DNA from: Nymphaea colorata
Lineage: Eukaryota; Streptophyta; Magnoliopsida; Nymphaeales; Nymphaeaceae
Direction of reading: 5' to 3'
DNA length: 64,000 nt
Assembly (NCBI RefSeq): GCF_008831285.2
Contig: NC_045148.1
Location: 22,005,002-22,069,001, forward strand
Every line of letters starts with the position of its first letter. Position 1 is the stretch's first letter. A program made the position numbers and the translations under genes. Of this stretch, positions 12,531 through 24,319 are shown piece by piece. The notes below the pieces were generated by a model. That model did no database searches, was not told the DNA's origin, and was given only the letters and a program-made list of their open reading frames with translations.

Positions 12531-13268
12531 ATCCTTGCTGGAGAAGAAGCCCTCTGTCTCTTCATCTGTCGTTTGTGCAGTGGCTTCCATGTTAGGAAAC
12601 ACTGATTTTGGCTTGCCCTGTTACTGTAGCGCAGTAATCTGTCTCTTCGTCTCTGCAGCAACAAATTTGGGCTCGATTGTTACTCTGTGAACAGATCTGC
12701 AAGGTTTTCGTGGAAAGGTTAGTGTTTGAATATGAATGGTGAATAGTATTTAATTTTTTTTTCGTTTCTCGCTGATTTTTTGGAAATCCCTCTTTCTTTT
12801 TTGGCTCCTACTGTGAAAGAATTTTTTTTCCCGGAGGCTTCCATATAGAAAGTCCAGTCCGTTTCTCTATCCCCTTTTTCTTTTGTGAGGGTTTCTTGTC
12901 ACAGAGATCGATTTTGTTGAGTTTGTACATTTAGTAGTTGACTGGTTTCTTTGCGAATGCATTAACTTCTTAACTCGTGCTTATCAATTAGCTTGACAAT
13001 TGAATGTTCCTGTCTTTTTCTTTGAAAAAGCTTGGAGCTAGAACAGACTCATCAATCTCTGCCTTTCTTCTGTCCTGTGGATGGAATCTCTCATTTCTGA
13101 AGAGAAAGCCATTCTTTTTTATATTGGTGTTGTTCCAAACAAAAGATTTTACTGTTTTCTTATTTACTGAATAGGAAAATGTTTTAGATTTATAGCAGAC
13201 AGTGAATACAAAAGAAAACCACAAGTATACTTATGAACTCATTCCAGTGTTTATAGGTAAACACTTAC
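12531..13268. other. Sequence between minisatellite and exon-like segments
   Basis: A CT-rich stretch resembling a plus-strand 5' leader ends near 12,718 with GGAAAG followed by GTTAGTG, a possible donor. A minus-strand open piece at about 12,988-13,111 follows a TTCTCTTCAG acceptor but does not fit the phase of the exon at 13,269-13,320. No gene can be called with confidence. Confidence 0.3.
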
Positions 13269-13320
13269 AGAGGATAAAGCGATTGGATCTGAATGTCTGC
13301 TGGAAACAGCTTGCACTTTT
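13269..13320 (-). CDS. Short exon, product unknown (pairs with 13,527-13,618)
   Basis: Minus strand, 52 nt. It is bounded by an ATATTTTTAG acceptor and a GTAAGTG donor, both strong. Joined in phase to the exon at 13,527-13,618 it continues the frame with KVQAVSSRHSDPIALSS. The phase agreement across two independent exons is the main evidence that a real gene once ran here on the minus strand. The family is not recognised. Confidence 0.42.
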
Positions 13321-13526
13321 CTAAAAATATCTATGTTTGTTTTTCAGCAATAGAATCTAAGAGTTGAATATCTTTGGCAACTTGTTCATCAACACTGGAG
13401 AGAAAAAGCAGCTTAGATTGGATAAAATGACTAAAACTATTCAAAATTGAGCTAAGAGTTATTCATGAGAAGTCGCTATTGCTAAGCTAGTTAAATTTTC
13501 ACTTTAAGGTTCAGAATCATGTTAAC

Positions 13527-13618
13527 CTCCATTCAAGGTTGTCAGCATAGCAGCTTGCCTCCACATGGTCTACAATAAGACGGAGTATATCAGAACGATC
13601 TTCATAGCTACCTCGGCC
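13527..13618 (-). CDS. Exon, product unknown
   Basis: Minus strand, 92 nt. It follows a TCTTACAG acceptor and ends TGGAG with a GTTAAC donor. The open peptide begins GRGSYEDRSDILRLIVDHVE and continues ASCYADNLEW, mixed and charged like real coding sequence. The 2-nt overhang is completed exactly by the exon at 13,269-13,320. Upstream, a 23-nt candidate exon at 14,026-14,048 (EMIIDVCK) ends in the matching phase with a GTATCA donor. I do not recognise the protein. It may be a decayed fragment of a long multi-exon gene. Confidence 0.45.
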
Positions 13619-14079
13619 CTGTAAGATAAGACTCAATCACTGGACAATCCCATAAGTGACATCTCTTTCATGGCATGCAACATAAAAGCTTCAATGCACT
13701 ATCTTTTAGAATATAGTTCACATGCATATCAATGTATTGTAAATAATACATGCACATGCATACATCATAGGGTAGTAATAACTTCCATCATTTTTGTCCA
13801 ATGTCCATAAAATAAATTCTCAAGAAAATTAAATTTGATTTGATGACACACTTTAGAGAAAGAATAGAAAAAACGTTGAGCAAATCCTCAGTAAAACTAA
13901 TAAATTTTAGCTGTTCCCCAACTCAAATATCTAATGGTTGGATAAACCCAATCTTATTCACAATATAGACTAAAGCTTTCTATGTTTCTTTTTCCTTTCA
14001 TCTAAACAGCTGGAATGAGTGATACCTTGCAGACATCAATAATCATTTCTTAGTAAAAACAGAATGCCTCTCTCTCCCT

Positions 14080-14120
14080 CACTCTCTCTCTCTAATACAC
14101 ACACACACACACACATATTA
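14080..14120. repeat. (CT)n and (CA)n microsatellites
   Basis: A CT run followed by an ACACACAC run, seen directly. It starts the duplicated block that follows. Confidence 0.85.
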
Positions 14121-14445
14121 GTAACCAGTGTCTTCAAGATTATTAGCTTGAATTTGCTTTTCTGCTATGCTTCTAATTCTTATAAGTTGGCTGTTATTAT
14201 AGACCATAAAGGGAAGGTGCATGTTTCCCAAGTACAGACCTCTCTCTCTCTCCGCATACATATTAGTAATGGGTAGTGCATGCTTCCTCAGTACAGATCT
14301 CTCCTGGTCTCTCTTTCTCTCCACACACAGATTAGTAATGGGTGTCTTTGAGATTACCAGCATGAAAATGATTTTCTGCTACACTTCAAACTCTTTTAAG
14401 TTGGTTGCTGGTATGGGCCATAATAAAGGAAAGTGCTCATTCACT
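14117..14445. repeat. Diverged partial tandem duplication
   Basis: A block beginning ATTAGTAACCAGTGTCTT, with downstream GCTTTTCTGCTATGCTTC and TTATAAGTTGGCTG, recurs from about 14,331 as ATTAGTAATGGGTGTCTT, TGATTTTCTGCTAC and TTTTAAGTTGGTTG. A shorter third piece lies between them at about 14,261-14,330, and CT-rich tracts separate them. No coding function is apparent. Confidence 0.65.
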
Positions 14446-15808
14446 TCATTCTGCATTTTCTTGTGTCTTTAACATTTGCATCAAATAGTTTAGATTTTTG
14501 AACTCAGTGATCTGATTCGACTCGATTGGATTCAGGCTAGATGAAATGTAACAGTCTTGGGAGGATTCTTAGTTAAGGCATGATCAGCAAGTGCCAATGA
14601 AAGGCATCTGCGTGGGAGAACTCTCCTTAATTTATTGAAAACATGATCAACAAGTTGATTCCTACTTTTTTTGTTTTATTGCAAGTTGATCAGCAAATCC
14701 CCTTCATAGAATGTTGCCACAGGGGAGTTCAGTTAGATTCAGGAAAGCTATAAGGCTTCAAGAAACATCATGAAATGGGCTTATGCGTGGTACCTTTATC
14801 TGCATAATGCAGTTTATGTTTTTGCTGTCTGAAAGGACTGCTAAAAGCCTAAAACACATACCTGGTATCTTCTAGAATCAAAAAGTCTCAAAGAGATGGT
14901 AGCCCATGGGCAAACGCCATTGATTACTTTTAAAGAAGACAACCCGAGGAAGATCTCAGACTGCATTTCTGCATGCCATGCCAAACATTTGTGTATTTTG
15001 GAATTAGAATGCCTCGATTATGTATGTTTCTTTTTAACCAGATGGCTGAGATGGATCTCCTCTCTTTGACATCCTTCATTACTGCTGATGCATACTCAGA
15101 GTAGTTGTTAGTTTACATATTTTAATGATGTAGTGGACCTTTATTGCAAGTTGGAGATGAAACTGCATTACAATTTTTGATGTAGACATTGAAAACAGCA
15201 AGTCAATTGCTTTCTTCCATTATTTTGAATATTATTCATTTAGTAATTGCATAATTTGACAGCTAAATCTTATTTTTGTGCTAATATCTTTGGAATTTTC
15301 TGTCGTCAATGTCATTAGTTACTGATTTTTAGTTCAGCACTTGCTAGGCCCTTATGCTTGCCATTAGACACGTATGTATTTTCTTTTTCAGTTCATCAGC
15401 TGTTATGATGTCTTGTTCGAAGATGAAGCCCCGACAAAAGTATGACGTCTTGTTCGAAGGTGGTGCAAGGGGCATATTTGATTTTGTTGAGCTTCTTTTT
15501 GTTATGGTGGATGCGTACATGAAGCTACATATGTACTTGCTTCTATGGATACTCTACACATGCACTTGGCTTTGTATTTAACGTTGAAGCTCTTCTGAAC
15601 ACTTACGTAAATATTTTATCACTGATGGGAATATGTATGTGGTTTATCTACTGTTGTATACTTTATAGTGAAATTCTCATATATATCCAATGAGTATGGT
15701 TCGAGTATTTATGAATTGTGTGTAGATGTTGATTAAAACATTTGATACTATTTATATTTACAGTATCAAATGGAGTAGAGTAGGTGCAGTGGAGTAGCTT
15801 TCATACAG
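14446..15808. other. Intergenic or intronic, one doubtful exon
   Basis: Mostly AT-rich without signal. At 15,392 a TTCTTTTTCAG acceptor leads into a short open stretch that contains two near copies of a TGTCTTGTTCGAAG motif in different frames, reading YDVLFEDEAPTKV in one and KYDVLFEGGARG in another. This looks like a small internal duplication that broke a coding exon. No product can be named. Confidence 0.3.
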
Positions 15809-16106
15809 GTATGGGCGATAATGATTCTGGTGGTTTTAGTTCTCATTCAGATTTCTTTGCGGAATGGATGAAAATACATCTAGACAGACTACAGGGGAGC
15901 ATGGCACCACATTCTCATCAACGTCTTTGCAATCTCAATTGCAAAATGAAGCTGGTTTTGTTCAAGGGAGAACACAGCAAACTGATGCAATCAATGATGG
16001 CTTGCAGTCGTCTTCATTTTCTGTCTTTGATAGTCCTTTTGTTCTAGATCCCCAAGAGGAGGTCGTTGAGAAGGACCTAAATGGTGAAACTGCTCATTGG
16101 TTGTGA
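15809..16106 (+). CDS. Exon-like segment with frameshift, product unknown
   Basis: Plus strand. A TTTCATACAG acceptor precedes ATGGGCGATAATG. The first frame reads MGDNDSGGFSSHSDFFAEW. After about 15,862 the more protein-like frame is another one, with HGTTFSSTSLQSQLQNEAGF, QSSSFSVFDSPFVLDPQEEV and a stop at about 16,104. This suggests one frameshift in a hydrophilic serine/glutamine-rich protein. No domain is recognised. It may belong with the clean exon at 17,150-17,332 on the same strand. Confidence 0.3.
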
Positions 16107-16599
16107 AGTACAACAAGGCGAAGCGATGCACTAAGTTGGTGATGCAATGTGTAGCTAAGCGATGCATAGTGAAGGTTACGTTTCGTGGCAAAAATAATCT
16201 AACATATTATATCAACAAAAATCATGTCAGAAATTAAAAACAAGAGCAAAAAAACCTTTTTTTTCTGGTGCCAAAATCAGACATGAAGGATGGCACTGTT
16301 TTGCTATTTGCGAGAAAGTTTAATTAGTTGTTATCAACAATTATTCATAAAAGTTTGTAAAATATTTAATTCCTTATAAGTCCTACGGATGAAAAAAAAC
16401 ATTGCTTTGGTTTATTTAAACAACATACTCATGAGAGCACCGGTTTGGTCAAATGGTTATAAGTTCAATAAACTCACTAAACTCTGTGATTTTTATCCAA
16501 CATTTATTAACTTACACTATTTCATTCAACATACAACCTTCAATAAGTTAACACTTATCGCTTTTATCTAATTCTACCATGCGGCTAAGAAAAAAATTA

Positions 16600-16920
16600 A
16601 ACAGAAACAATGTGAAATAGAAAAATGAAAAAAAAATACAAGCATTAATTACAAAATAGAGGTAGAGGGAGAGATAGACATGAGCGATAGGCTGGCACTC
16701 CAGGTGCACATTTCGTGCGTTGAGTTGTGTGATTCAAATAACAGTGGTGGTTACGTTATGGGTTCAGGTAATATAGCGGTGGTAAATCGCTGTTATAGGT
16801 TTATAGCGGTGAAATTTCTACTGGTGCTAAGAACACCGGTATAAATACCTTAGCGGCAAGACATTTCACCGGTATAAGTATATACGGCTGCGAACTACAT
16901 CATCGTTAGAGATCTATACC
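16600..16920. mobile_element. Possible CACTA-like subterminal repeat region
   Basis: Short motifs such as TAGCGGTG, ACCGGTATAAATACC and TTTCACCGGTATAAG are clustered, as in subterminal arrays of plant CACTA elements. A related piece (CAAATAATAGTGG ... TTACCGGTGG) abuts the truncated gypsy element at about 19,810-19,885. No CACTA terminus or transposase was found next to it, so the assignment is tentative. Confidence 0.3.
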
Positions 16921-17149
16921 AGTTGTAACTGTCACCAATATTGGATTGTCCCAGTTGCGTTCATCACCTGTATAGGTTATTATGATTAAAGAATAGCACA
17001 AACATAATTTGTACCCCTCAAGAAAACATTTATAGGCTCTAGTAAATATTTCCATTCCTTTCAACCAAAAATATGTCTTAGGAAATGTGTTCCTTCTACA
17101 TCCACGGGCTAAGGGGGAACAAAACTGAGCCATGTGATGCAATGGTCAG

Positions 17150-17332
17150 CTTTTGACAGACAACAGTACCGTGCTAATTAGAGATTATGGTGGTGAGGGC
17201 TGTCTAATTTCTGTGGAAAGGTTGCAAGAGTTGAAGGTATGCAGAGAAGTTGCTCGAAAGAATCAAAGTCTGAAGTCAATTTGGTTCACTCAACAAGAGA
17301 TTTTCTTGTATATATACAATGACGGCAGGAAG
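17150..17332 (+). CDS. 61-codon phase-0 exon, product unknown
   Basis: Plus strand. An AATGGTCAG acceptor precedes 17,150, and AGGAAG followed by GTATTC is the donor at 17,332/17,333. The 183 nt are fully open and symmetric (phase 0 to 0), reading LLTDNSTVLIRDYGGEG at the start, then VERLQELKVCREVARKNQ, and ending WFTQQEIFLYIYNDGRK. Composition is typical of a conserved cytosolic or nuclear protein, but I do not recognise the family. Possible partners on the same strand are the 15.8-16.1 kb segment and a weak exon near 19,215 (DEEVGKAEPVETFSFYQ). Confidence 0.45.
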
Positions 17333-19680
17333 GTATTCATACTCCACCTTGTATACTGCATCATTCGTTATGTATAAAGAATCTCACCCTATAAAAGAAC
17401 CTCTGGAGGACAATCTGAAAAGTTTTTGAATATCAATTTATTTTTAGTAATGTTTCTCGTAAGAAAAGGCTTAGATGCCTAACATTGTCTTGTACATAGT
17501 TCTAGTTACTGTACTGCAAACACGTTCATGCCTTAGTGTACAGAATAACGCTTGAGCATATTTAGGAAGAGGTTGCCAACAAACAAATGATTAGTGGTCC
17601 AACCTAGGAGTTGGGTTTTCTTTCTACTCTATGTTTTTTCTTTTGACATCCATGTCATTGAATACAACAATGTTATTTCAATTCAAAACCAAGCTGATAC
17701 CATTAGTAGTATGATGTTGTAGTAAATGACAGTTTGTCATTGAAAAGAACCCCAGATGGTACCCCAGCATAAGATGAGATTCTTTTGTAACGAACGAATA
17801 ATGCAGTACATGGGGCGGAGTATGAATACCTTCCTACCGTGATTGAATCGAACTCATCAATCCATGCACCACTTTACACACACACATATATATATGTCAC
17901 TAGACAAATTAGACCGGACAAATAATTAATGAGACCGATTAGGTTTGATGCATTTTTCTTCTGAAAAGTTACAAGTAACCATTTATATTTATACAATTAC
18001 CTACAAGCACATGCCCCACTGTTTTTAAGTATGAAAAATACCATTTTACCCTAATAAAAAAAAATACCTGAATAGAAAAATTTTTATGGGCCACATCTTT
18101 TTGACAATTTCTTCAATATTTTCGTCTATTTTATAAGTATCAATATTAATAAAAAAAGGCCCACGGAGAGTGTATGTACAAAATGTGATTTTTTTCATTT
18201 TTTTCATAGAAATTGCTCAAGATTTTAACATTTTTCTTCAATTAATGATGCAGGTATTTGTCAATCATTTTATTACGTCAAACAACTTTTCAATCTTTTT
18301 AACACCCTTTGTCATACAAAGAAATTCATCTATTTGAAAAACATTACTGTATTTGGATTTTCTGATTGCTGAAAATTCTTGTCAATCGATAATGTGAATA
18401 ATGATTATATATGTGGTATATTTCAAATAAACTGAGACAGGAATTGGAGCCGTTTATTTTTCTTTCTTATCTTATTGTCCATTCTTTTTGCACCAAAGAT
18501 CTTACCTTTTCTGAAGGAACTGGAGCTACATCTCATGTGCTTCCATGCCTTTTTGGTTTTGAAACCTTGAAAAAATTACAGATTCCCTTTATTAGGGTCA
18601 CATAAGATTTGTCACAAAAAAAAAGGATAATGGTAACCTCACCTAAAATATAGTAATAAAAATACATGTCCTACTGAGACTTGTAACTTGCTATGCTCTG
18701 TTGTAGTAGGCCCTGACTCACCCTCCTCTAAAAGGCTGATTCATTCAGACCAACATGAGGGTCCAACCACATTGCATTTTCAGGATCCACCGAGAGTGAA
18801 TTTTTTTAAGGTCATCAGTCTTGAAGTTCCTCAGTAGAGATAGCATAAAAAAAAATCTGTCTTCCATAACTTTTCATTAGTCCTAGGTACTTCTGAAACT
18901 CAGTTCCTTAATTGTGGGAGGGGCACTTTAAACGGATGTCATATTTTCTATAACGAGTCAATGTTTCCCTATAAACAAGACTTATTTCATTGAAAAGTTG
19001 TAATTTGTAAAGGAACAGTTTCATAGTTGATTATTTTTATATTAGCCTTAAATGACACTATATTTTCCAGTCTTCATTAAAATTGTGAAACAGACAGTTC
19101 TAAAGAAACTTCTTCAGTATTTCCTATGGACTTCTTGCTTCCATTTGCATGTGCACTGCACCTAAGGTATGTCTGTGTGACTGGTTGAGTTTCAGTTTGG
19201 GACTGCATTCTAGGATGAAGAGGTTGGAAAGGCTGAGCCGGTGGAAACATTCAGTTTTTACCAGCTAGTTAGCAGCTTTTCATTTCACGTCCTTTATTTT
19301 TTATATTTTCTTCCACATGATCTTTCCTTTCTAATCTTTGTGCTGATAATAGTGTAACTTGCTGAAATTGAGTCATTAGAAAACAAGTCCTGAAAATTTC
19401 TGGGTTATTCAATTGCTTTGAATTTCTTGAAAACAGTACTTGCCATGAATTTTAAAAAGAAACAGTCTCAAATAATGTCCTCTACCAACAAATTGGATTT
19501 TGAACTGGATTTTTGGCCATCTCAATTAATGTCCAAAACATGTACATCTATATGTGATTAAGGTACATTGTTTGTTAGAGGTAACTTTAGACTGTTTGTG
19601 CGGCTGCAGATGTCCTCATGAGTATAAGAAACATGGTAAATTTGACATGGTTTAATTTGACATACAACCTTGGTTAAATC
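17333..19680. other. Intergenic or intronic, no secure gene
   Basis: AT-rich. Two weak plus-strand exon candidates are visible: about 18,500-18,600 (KDLTFSEGTGATSHVLPCLF, with an acceptor but no donor) and 19,215-19,265 after a GCATTCTAG acceptor. Neither is supported enough to call. Confidence 0.35.
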
Positions 19681-19884
19681 TTACCATGTTGTTGAGAAAA
19701 AGTAAATTAAAACAAAAACATAGCCAACATGAAATATGAAAACAGAAAAGATGCAAGTGTCAATCGCAAAACGGAGAGGGGTGATAAGAGGCAGCTGAAG
19801 CGGGTAGTTGCGTGCTTGCTTCAAATAATAGTGGTAATATGTGCTTATTTCTTTGGTACTGGTTACAACACGATTTACCGGTGG

Positions 19885-20280
19885 AAAAAACCCATCTCCA
19901 ACCAAGACTGAGATTGGCTCTTGTTCTTCTAGTGGACACCCAACTGCTTGAGCTGCCTCTTCACTAACGAAATTGTGTGTAGCACCCGAGTTTAGGAGTA
20001 CTACTACTTTATGCTTTCCAATCTTACCAACAACTCTCATGGCATTCAGTCTTTTTGGGTCTGTCAATGCATGACATGTCCCTTTAATAGTCTCAGATGC
20101 ACTTGTATCAGTCTTGGCCTCATTCGAACTAGGTGGATCTGTGTCTTGGCTAGACTCTTCTTCTTCTTCATCGCTTTCATCAATGACTTCAAAAACTTGA
20201 AGATTTTGCACTTGTGAGTACGACTCCATGGTTCCTTACAGTTGAAGCATTGATTGTTATTATCATTTGTTCCCTCTGTT
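19885..20280 (-). pseudogene. gypsy element 2: zinc knuckle and aspartic protease
   Basis: Minus strand. Around 20,230-20,275 the frame reads [14 protein letters not shown], the CX2CX7HXC knuckle of many plant gypsy gag proteins. A frameshift separates it from the following frame, which has an acidic linker ([14 protein letters not shown]) and then the protease region [16 protein letters not shown]. The canonical protease has D-S/T-G-A, and here the catalytic aspartate is asparagine. The homology ends soon after VLVGDGF, so the enzyme is both mutated and truncated. Confidence 0.75.
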
Positions 20281-20445
20281 GCCTAGTTATGTAAGTGGTA
20301 GCAACTCGGTCTTTGTAGAGGGGTTTTGATCTTCTCTTTTGTAGGGCATAGGCTTTCTTGGGGGTAGCCCTTTGTATTTGTTTGGCTCGTTGCCTTTGTA
20401 AGGTTTCCTTAGAGCATTCTTGCATCTATTTCTCTCTTCTACTGC

Positions 20446-21540
20446 TCAAGCTTCGGCGAAACATTCTACCAAATTGGTGTATTTTCTTTGTTGTACATCT
20501 ATCTTGATCTCCTCTTTGAGGCCGCCAATGTAGGCACCGATTATTGACTTGGTGGTCCGATCAACCATATATAAAAGACTTTCGGATTTGCTTTGGTACT
20601 CTCGAACTGAGGACATTTGTACCAAAACTTTGAGCTCTATGTCAAAGTCTTTGTATGCTGAATCCCCGAATCGTGTTTGTGAACCCTCACTAAAATTCTC
20701 CCAAGTGATATTTGGTTGATTGCGTTTGAACCATCGATACCACTTCATAGCTTCTCCGTCGAAGTTGAGGATTGCGGTTGTAACCCATTCATTTTCATGC
20801 ACAGTATGACAATCAAAATATTCTTCTACCTTGAAGAGCAAATCTTTGGCGTCTACCCCTGTAAAACGTGGAAAATTAATCTTAACGGCTGGGGTTCTCT
20901 TCTTGGCTGAGTTTGGTTGCATCTTCCTCTAAAGGGTTCCCCATTGACAAACACAATAACACAATATCTCATCTTCCTCACTTCATCCTTGCCCTGGTTC
21001 TTACTAAATTGCTGGTTTGGGGCACTTGTTGCTGGCTGCCGAACCTAAGAGTTCAGCCCTTGTTGGTGTCCCTTGCTTCCTTGGTCTTCGGGTTGGCTGG
21101 TGCCATTATGTTTGAAATGCTCAAATTGGTTAAAACTGCCGGAAAAAGGTGGGACAAACTGGTTGTTCATTAGTGCCTTGCCTTTGTCTTGATTCGGAGG
21201 GGGCCTTGTGTGGTTGGGTCAAATTGTTCCATTCTTTTCATCAAAGTGTTTTGGCCAGCAATCAAGGAGTTCATCATCTGCTTCATCAGGTCTCATTCAT
21301 CAAGTTTACTAAGGGACTTCTTGTACTCATGTTGTTCGTGACGCATTTGGTTCATGTTAGACTCAAGGGAATTCACTCGGCCTTGGTGTAAGGTTTCCAT
21401 ATCGAGTAAGTTGGATTCGACTTGTTCTTCTCGGCTGGAAGTCTCAACCTCTTGCTCGGAGAATCATGGACAGTGGGTTTGACTTCTTCCCCACTGAAAA
21501 TTCTGCTCCTAGTCCTGCAGCATGACTGATCAAACAATCA
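20446..21540 (-). pseudogene. gypsy element 2: gag (capsid)
   Basis: Minus strand. The best frame, 20,922-20,446, contains the retrotransposon capsid core: INFPRFTGVDAKDLLFKVEEYF, AILNFDGEAMKWYRWFKRN and FSEGSQTRFGDSAYKDFD. Upstream, in broken frames from about 21,540, is a coiled-coil-like start (ETLHQGRVNSLESNMNQMRH) and DLMKQMMNSL, the usual N-terminal part of such gag proteins. At least three stops interrupt it. The protein would have formed the particle shell; it cannot now. Confidence 0.75.
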
Positions 21541-22332
21541 ACGAACTGCTGCTACCGCTAACGACTGAAGAGGAAACCACATGTTATTGTGCTGGTCGCC
21601 GGAAATTCTTTAGAAAACCAGCGCGGCTTGTAAATTCAATAACTTCAAGTCTAGAACCCTAAAACTCATGAAACTTGGCTGAAAAATACTAGACACGCTA
21701 GGAAATCCAATGGCACCAAGTTCAGTTTCTAATTCCTCCCAATCTAAGTCGATCGGCATAGAAAGTGATGCCTGGACATCAGTGTCAAGCTCGTCGCTCG
21801 TTCTTCAGCCGCGCAGGAAACTTCTAGCAACAGGGGTCCACTAAAAAAATCATAACTTTCAACTGTAACTCCAAAAAATCAGAAATTTCAGTGGAGATAC
21901 CTGAGAAGTAGACGCTTCCAGCAAGCCTACACTCAACCAATTCCGATGATGGAGGTGACAGCACCGGCCACCGGAATCTGGTGTAGTTTCTGGTCTTCAG
22001 AAACTGTAATACACTGGCTGCTGAATATGTAATTTGACATTTGCTGTACCAATGAACTCCGTTGTCACGAAATTTGGACAAAATGTGTCCGAAATATTAC
22101 AAACAGGTGGTAGGGAGCTCACACATAGATCACCAGAAACTTGCCTGGTTACTTGTTTGATTGGTCTGAACTGTTCTCACTTTTCTTCAGACGGCTGCTA
22201 TCTAACACATCCTGCTATGAAATCCAAGGTAACTTCCTAAACTCAACTGAAATCTGACATAACCTGCTGCCAAACTGCAAAATCCTCTGCTACAATTGAA
22301 AACCCAACTGAAAACTACCACTGGTGCAATAA

Positions 22333-22349
22333 GTGCACTCTGATACCAA
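22333..22349 (-). other. Primer binding site, gypsy element 2
   Basis: On the minus strand this reads TTGGTATCAGAGTGCAC. TGGTATCAGAG is the usual complement of the 3' end of initiator methionyl tRNA. Two bases (GT) separate it from an LTR end reading GGTTCCCACCA, the expected CA terminus. Confidence 0.75.
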
Positions 22350-22350
22350 C

Positions 22351-23940
22351 TGGTGGGAACCTAACCTGGCTAGCGATTTCTACGCCCGAGAATAGATCCC
22401 AAGTCCAGAATCAACTAGCGGAAGCCTAAAGTCCAAACTTAAGCAAATTACATTTACAAATTATATCACCACTGGACAGCAACCCTGGCTTAATAGTACC
22501 CTGGGTAAGTGTTTTCCCAGACCCACGGTTTTAATTCCTACTACAACACTAAGGGGATCAAGGCTTGTACAAATGTGAGCGAGACAAATTAACTGTCACA
22601 ACTCACTCAACATTCATTCACAAACCATTCATACAATCCCTAGAATAGCCCAAACCATGTCCTTTCCCTTGGTGGTCTAGCTACCTGCAGATATGTCCTT
22701 GGCCGTAACCCATTCAATAGGATGTTGAGAAGTTATCTAGCCGATGAGAGATCGACTTAAACAGCAATTGATCCGATTGAAAAACAGTGGCAAGCCACTC
22801 TCGGATATCTCAGCAAGGAGGGGAACGAAGGATAGGGCCGCCTGGCCTAGGACAGCTTGTGGATTGGTGGAAGCTGGCCGAGAGAGACGGAGTGTCCCGG
22901 CAATGGAAGGGGACGGCACTGGGGCTGCCTGCTACACTAATGGATGGAGTGTGGTTGCTGCAGGCCTCGGACGGCTAAGAGAGACAGCACGTGATGGAGC
23001 AGTCCCGGATGGAGGCAGGGGCTCGCAAGCCTGGCTGAGGTCGCCTTGGTGCTTATGACTATGTTCGGTGGAAGGGTGCAGCAATGGAGGTTGCAAGAAG
23101 AGGTTGTCCGATGAAGTGGATGTGGTGAACTGAGATGCACCGACCAATCCTTGGAGACGGAACCTAAATAGTTAGTCTCCAAGGGACAAGCGGAGCTCGG
23201 AACAAGGAGGTGAGCTTGGTATAGGTAAGTAGGCTCGGTTTAGGTGAAGTGGTTAGGTCTAGTTGGAAGTCATTTGGTAGTGGAGTGGGCTGGTCTAGAC
23301 GTGAGATGGAGGTTAATTGCTAAGAGGGTCGGTTATGACTTAGAGATAGGTGAAGGGTTGTGCGAGAGAGTGTGGAGAGTTACACGAGAGAAGATTACAC
23401 TAATGATTAGGATCAGTTAGGCTAAGGGTTTAAGTCAAGAGACATGCGAGGGTAGTGGTCACTAATGATGGGTGAAGGCTAGTAATGATGAGGAGGAGGA
23501 GTTAGCACGAGGTGGAGGTTGATTAAGGCTTGCGTGAAGTGGAATGGGTCGGTTATGAGAGGTGAAGAGGCTAAGAAGTTTGAGAAGGGTCTCCCTAGCT
23601 AAGGAAATCGAATACGTACCTTAACTCCTCAATGATGGTGCCAGTGGAGGTGAACGGCTGAAGAGACACTCCGGTGGAGGGATTTGTAACTCTCGTCTTT
23701 TAAGACGGGGAGCTCAAGAGGAGGCTGCGACGTGTAACGGTTGCAGCCTGCACCCTCTCCTTAACTCGATTTAGTGCCCTCTTGATGGCAGTACCCTGCC
23801 AATTAATTCAAACTCTAGTAATGAATCAAACTGACCATGGGCAAATCAAACCCATTCCTGCAAGAGATCCGGACCCATTTTTTTCTGATCCTTCGATGGC
23901 TAGTGATTGTGAGGCCCCAATTCTTGACTGGTATGGCATT
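22351..23940 (-). other. Probable 5' LTR and leader of gypsy element 2
   Basis: The inner edge at 22,351 (TGGTGGGAACC on plus, so ending CA on minus) is supported by the adjacent primer site. The outer edge is a guess: the sequence stays GC-richer than its surroundings until about 23,800. Open frames at 22,740-23,180 on both strands have no domain and are ascribed to the LTR. No second LTR copy is present in the window to define its length. Confidence 0.4.
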
Positions 23941-24319
23941 ACTACTCACTGACCAAAAAAATAAATGCCATTAGTACTGACCATCAAAAATTAGTGTTGA
24001 CTATGACATTAATATAGTAAGAAAAATGGAAAGGAAAGGTTGTCATGGTATGCCATTAGAAGAAGGAGATATATCCATCACTGTAGGAATTGGGTTCAAG
24101 CTTTCCCCAGCCCTGCTCCGATTTATTGAATTGATTTGATGATTCAGTCAATCTTTCTTAGGCAAAGAGAGTATATCTCGATCAGGTGGATCTATATAAA
24201 GTTCGCTTGTTTTGTTTCCATGAAAACCAAATAGAAGCAATTTGATTGGTATGATCCACAGATTAAATTAACCAACCAAGAAAACTACTTGTTTCAAATA
24301 AAATCCACAATATGACAGG

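Larger units (their letters stand above)
19810..23940 (-). mobile_element. Truncated Ty3/gypsy retrotransposon (element 2)
   Basis: Minus strand. In order: a probable LTR (above 22,351), primer site (22,333-22,349), leader, gag, zinc knuckle and protease. The coding region stops just after protease at about 19,885, where unrelated TE-like sequence takes over, so reverse transcriptase, RNase H and integrase are absent. Stops occur in gag. The knuckle type differs from that of the gypsy element at 41.8-45.66 kb, so the two belong to different lineages. The outer LTR boundary is not determined. Confidence 0.75.

Noticed and set aside
12184-12690. Long overlapping open frames on both strands (up to 168 codons)
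   Set aside because: They are a direct result of a 36-bp tandem repeat whose length is a multiple of three; the peptides are pure repeat.
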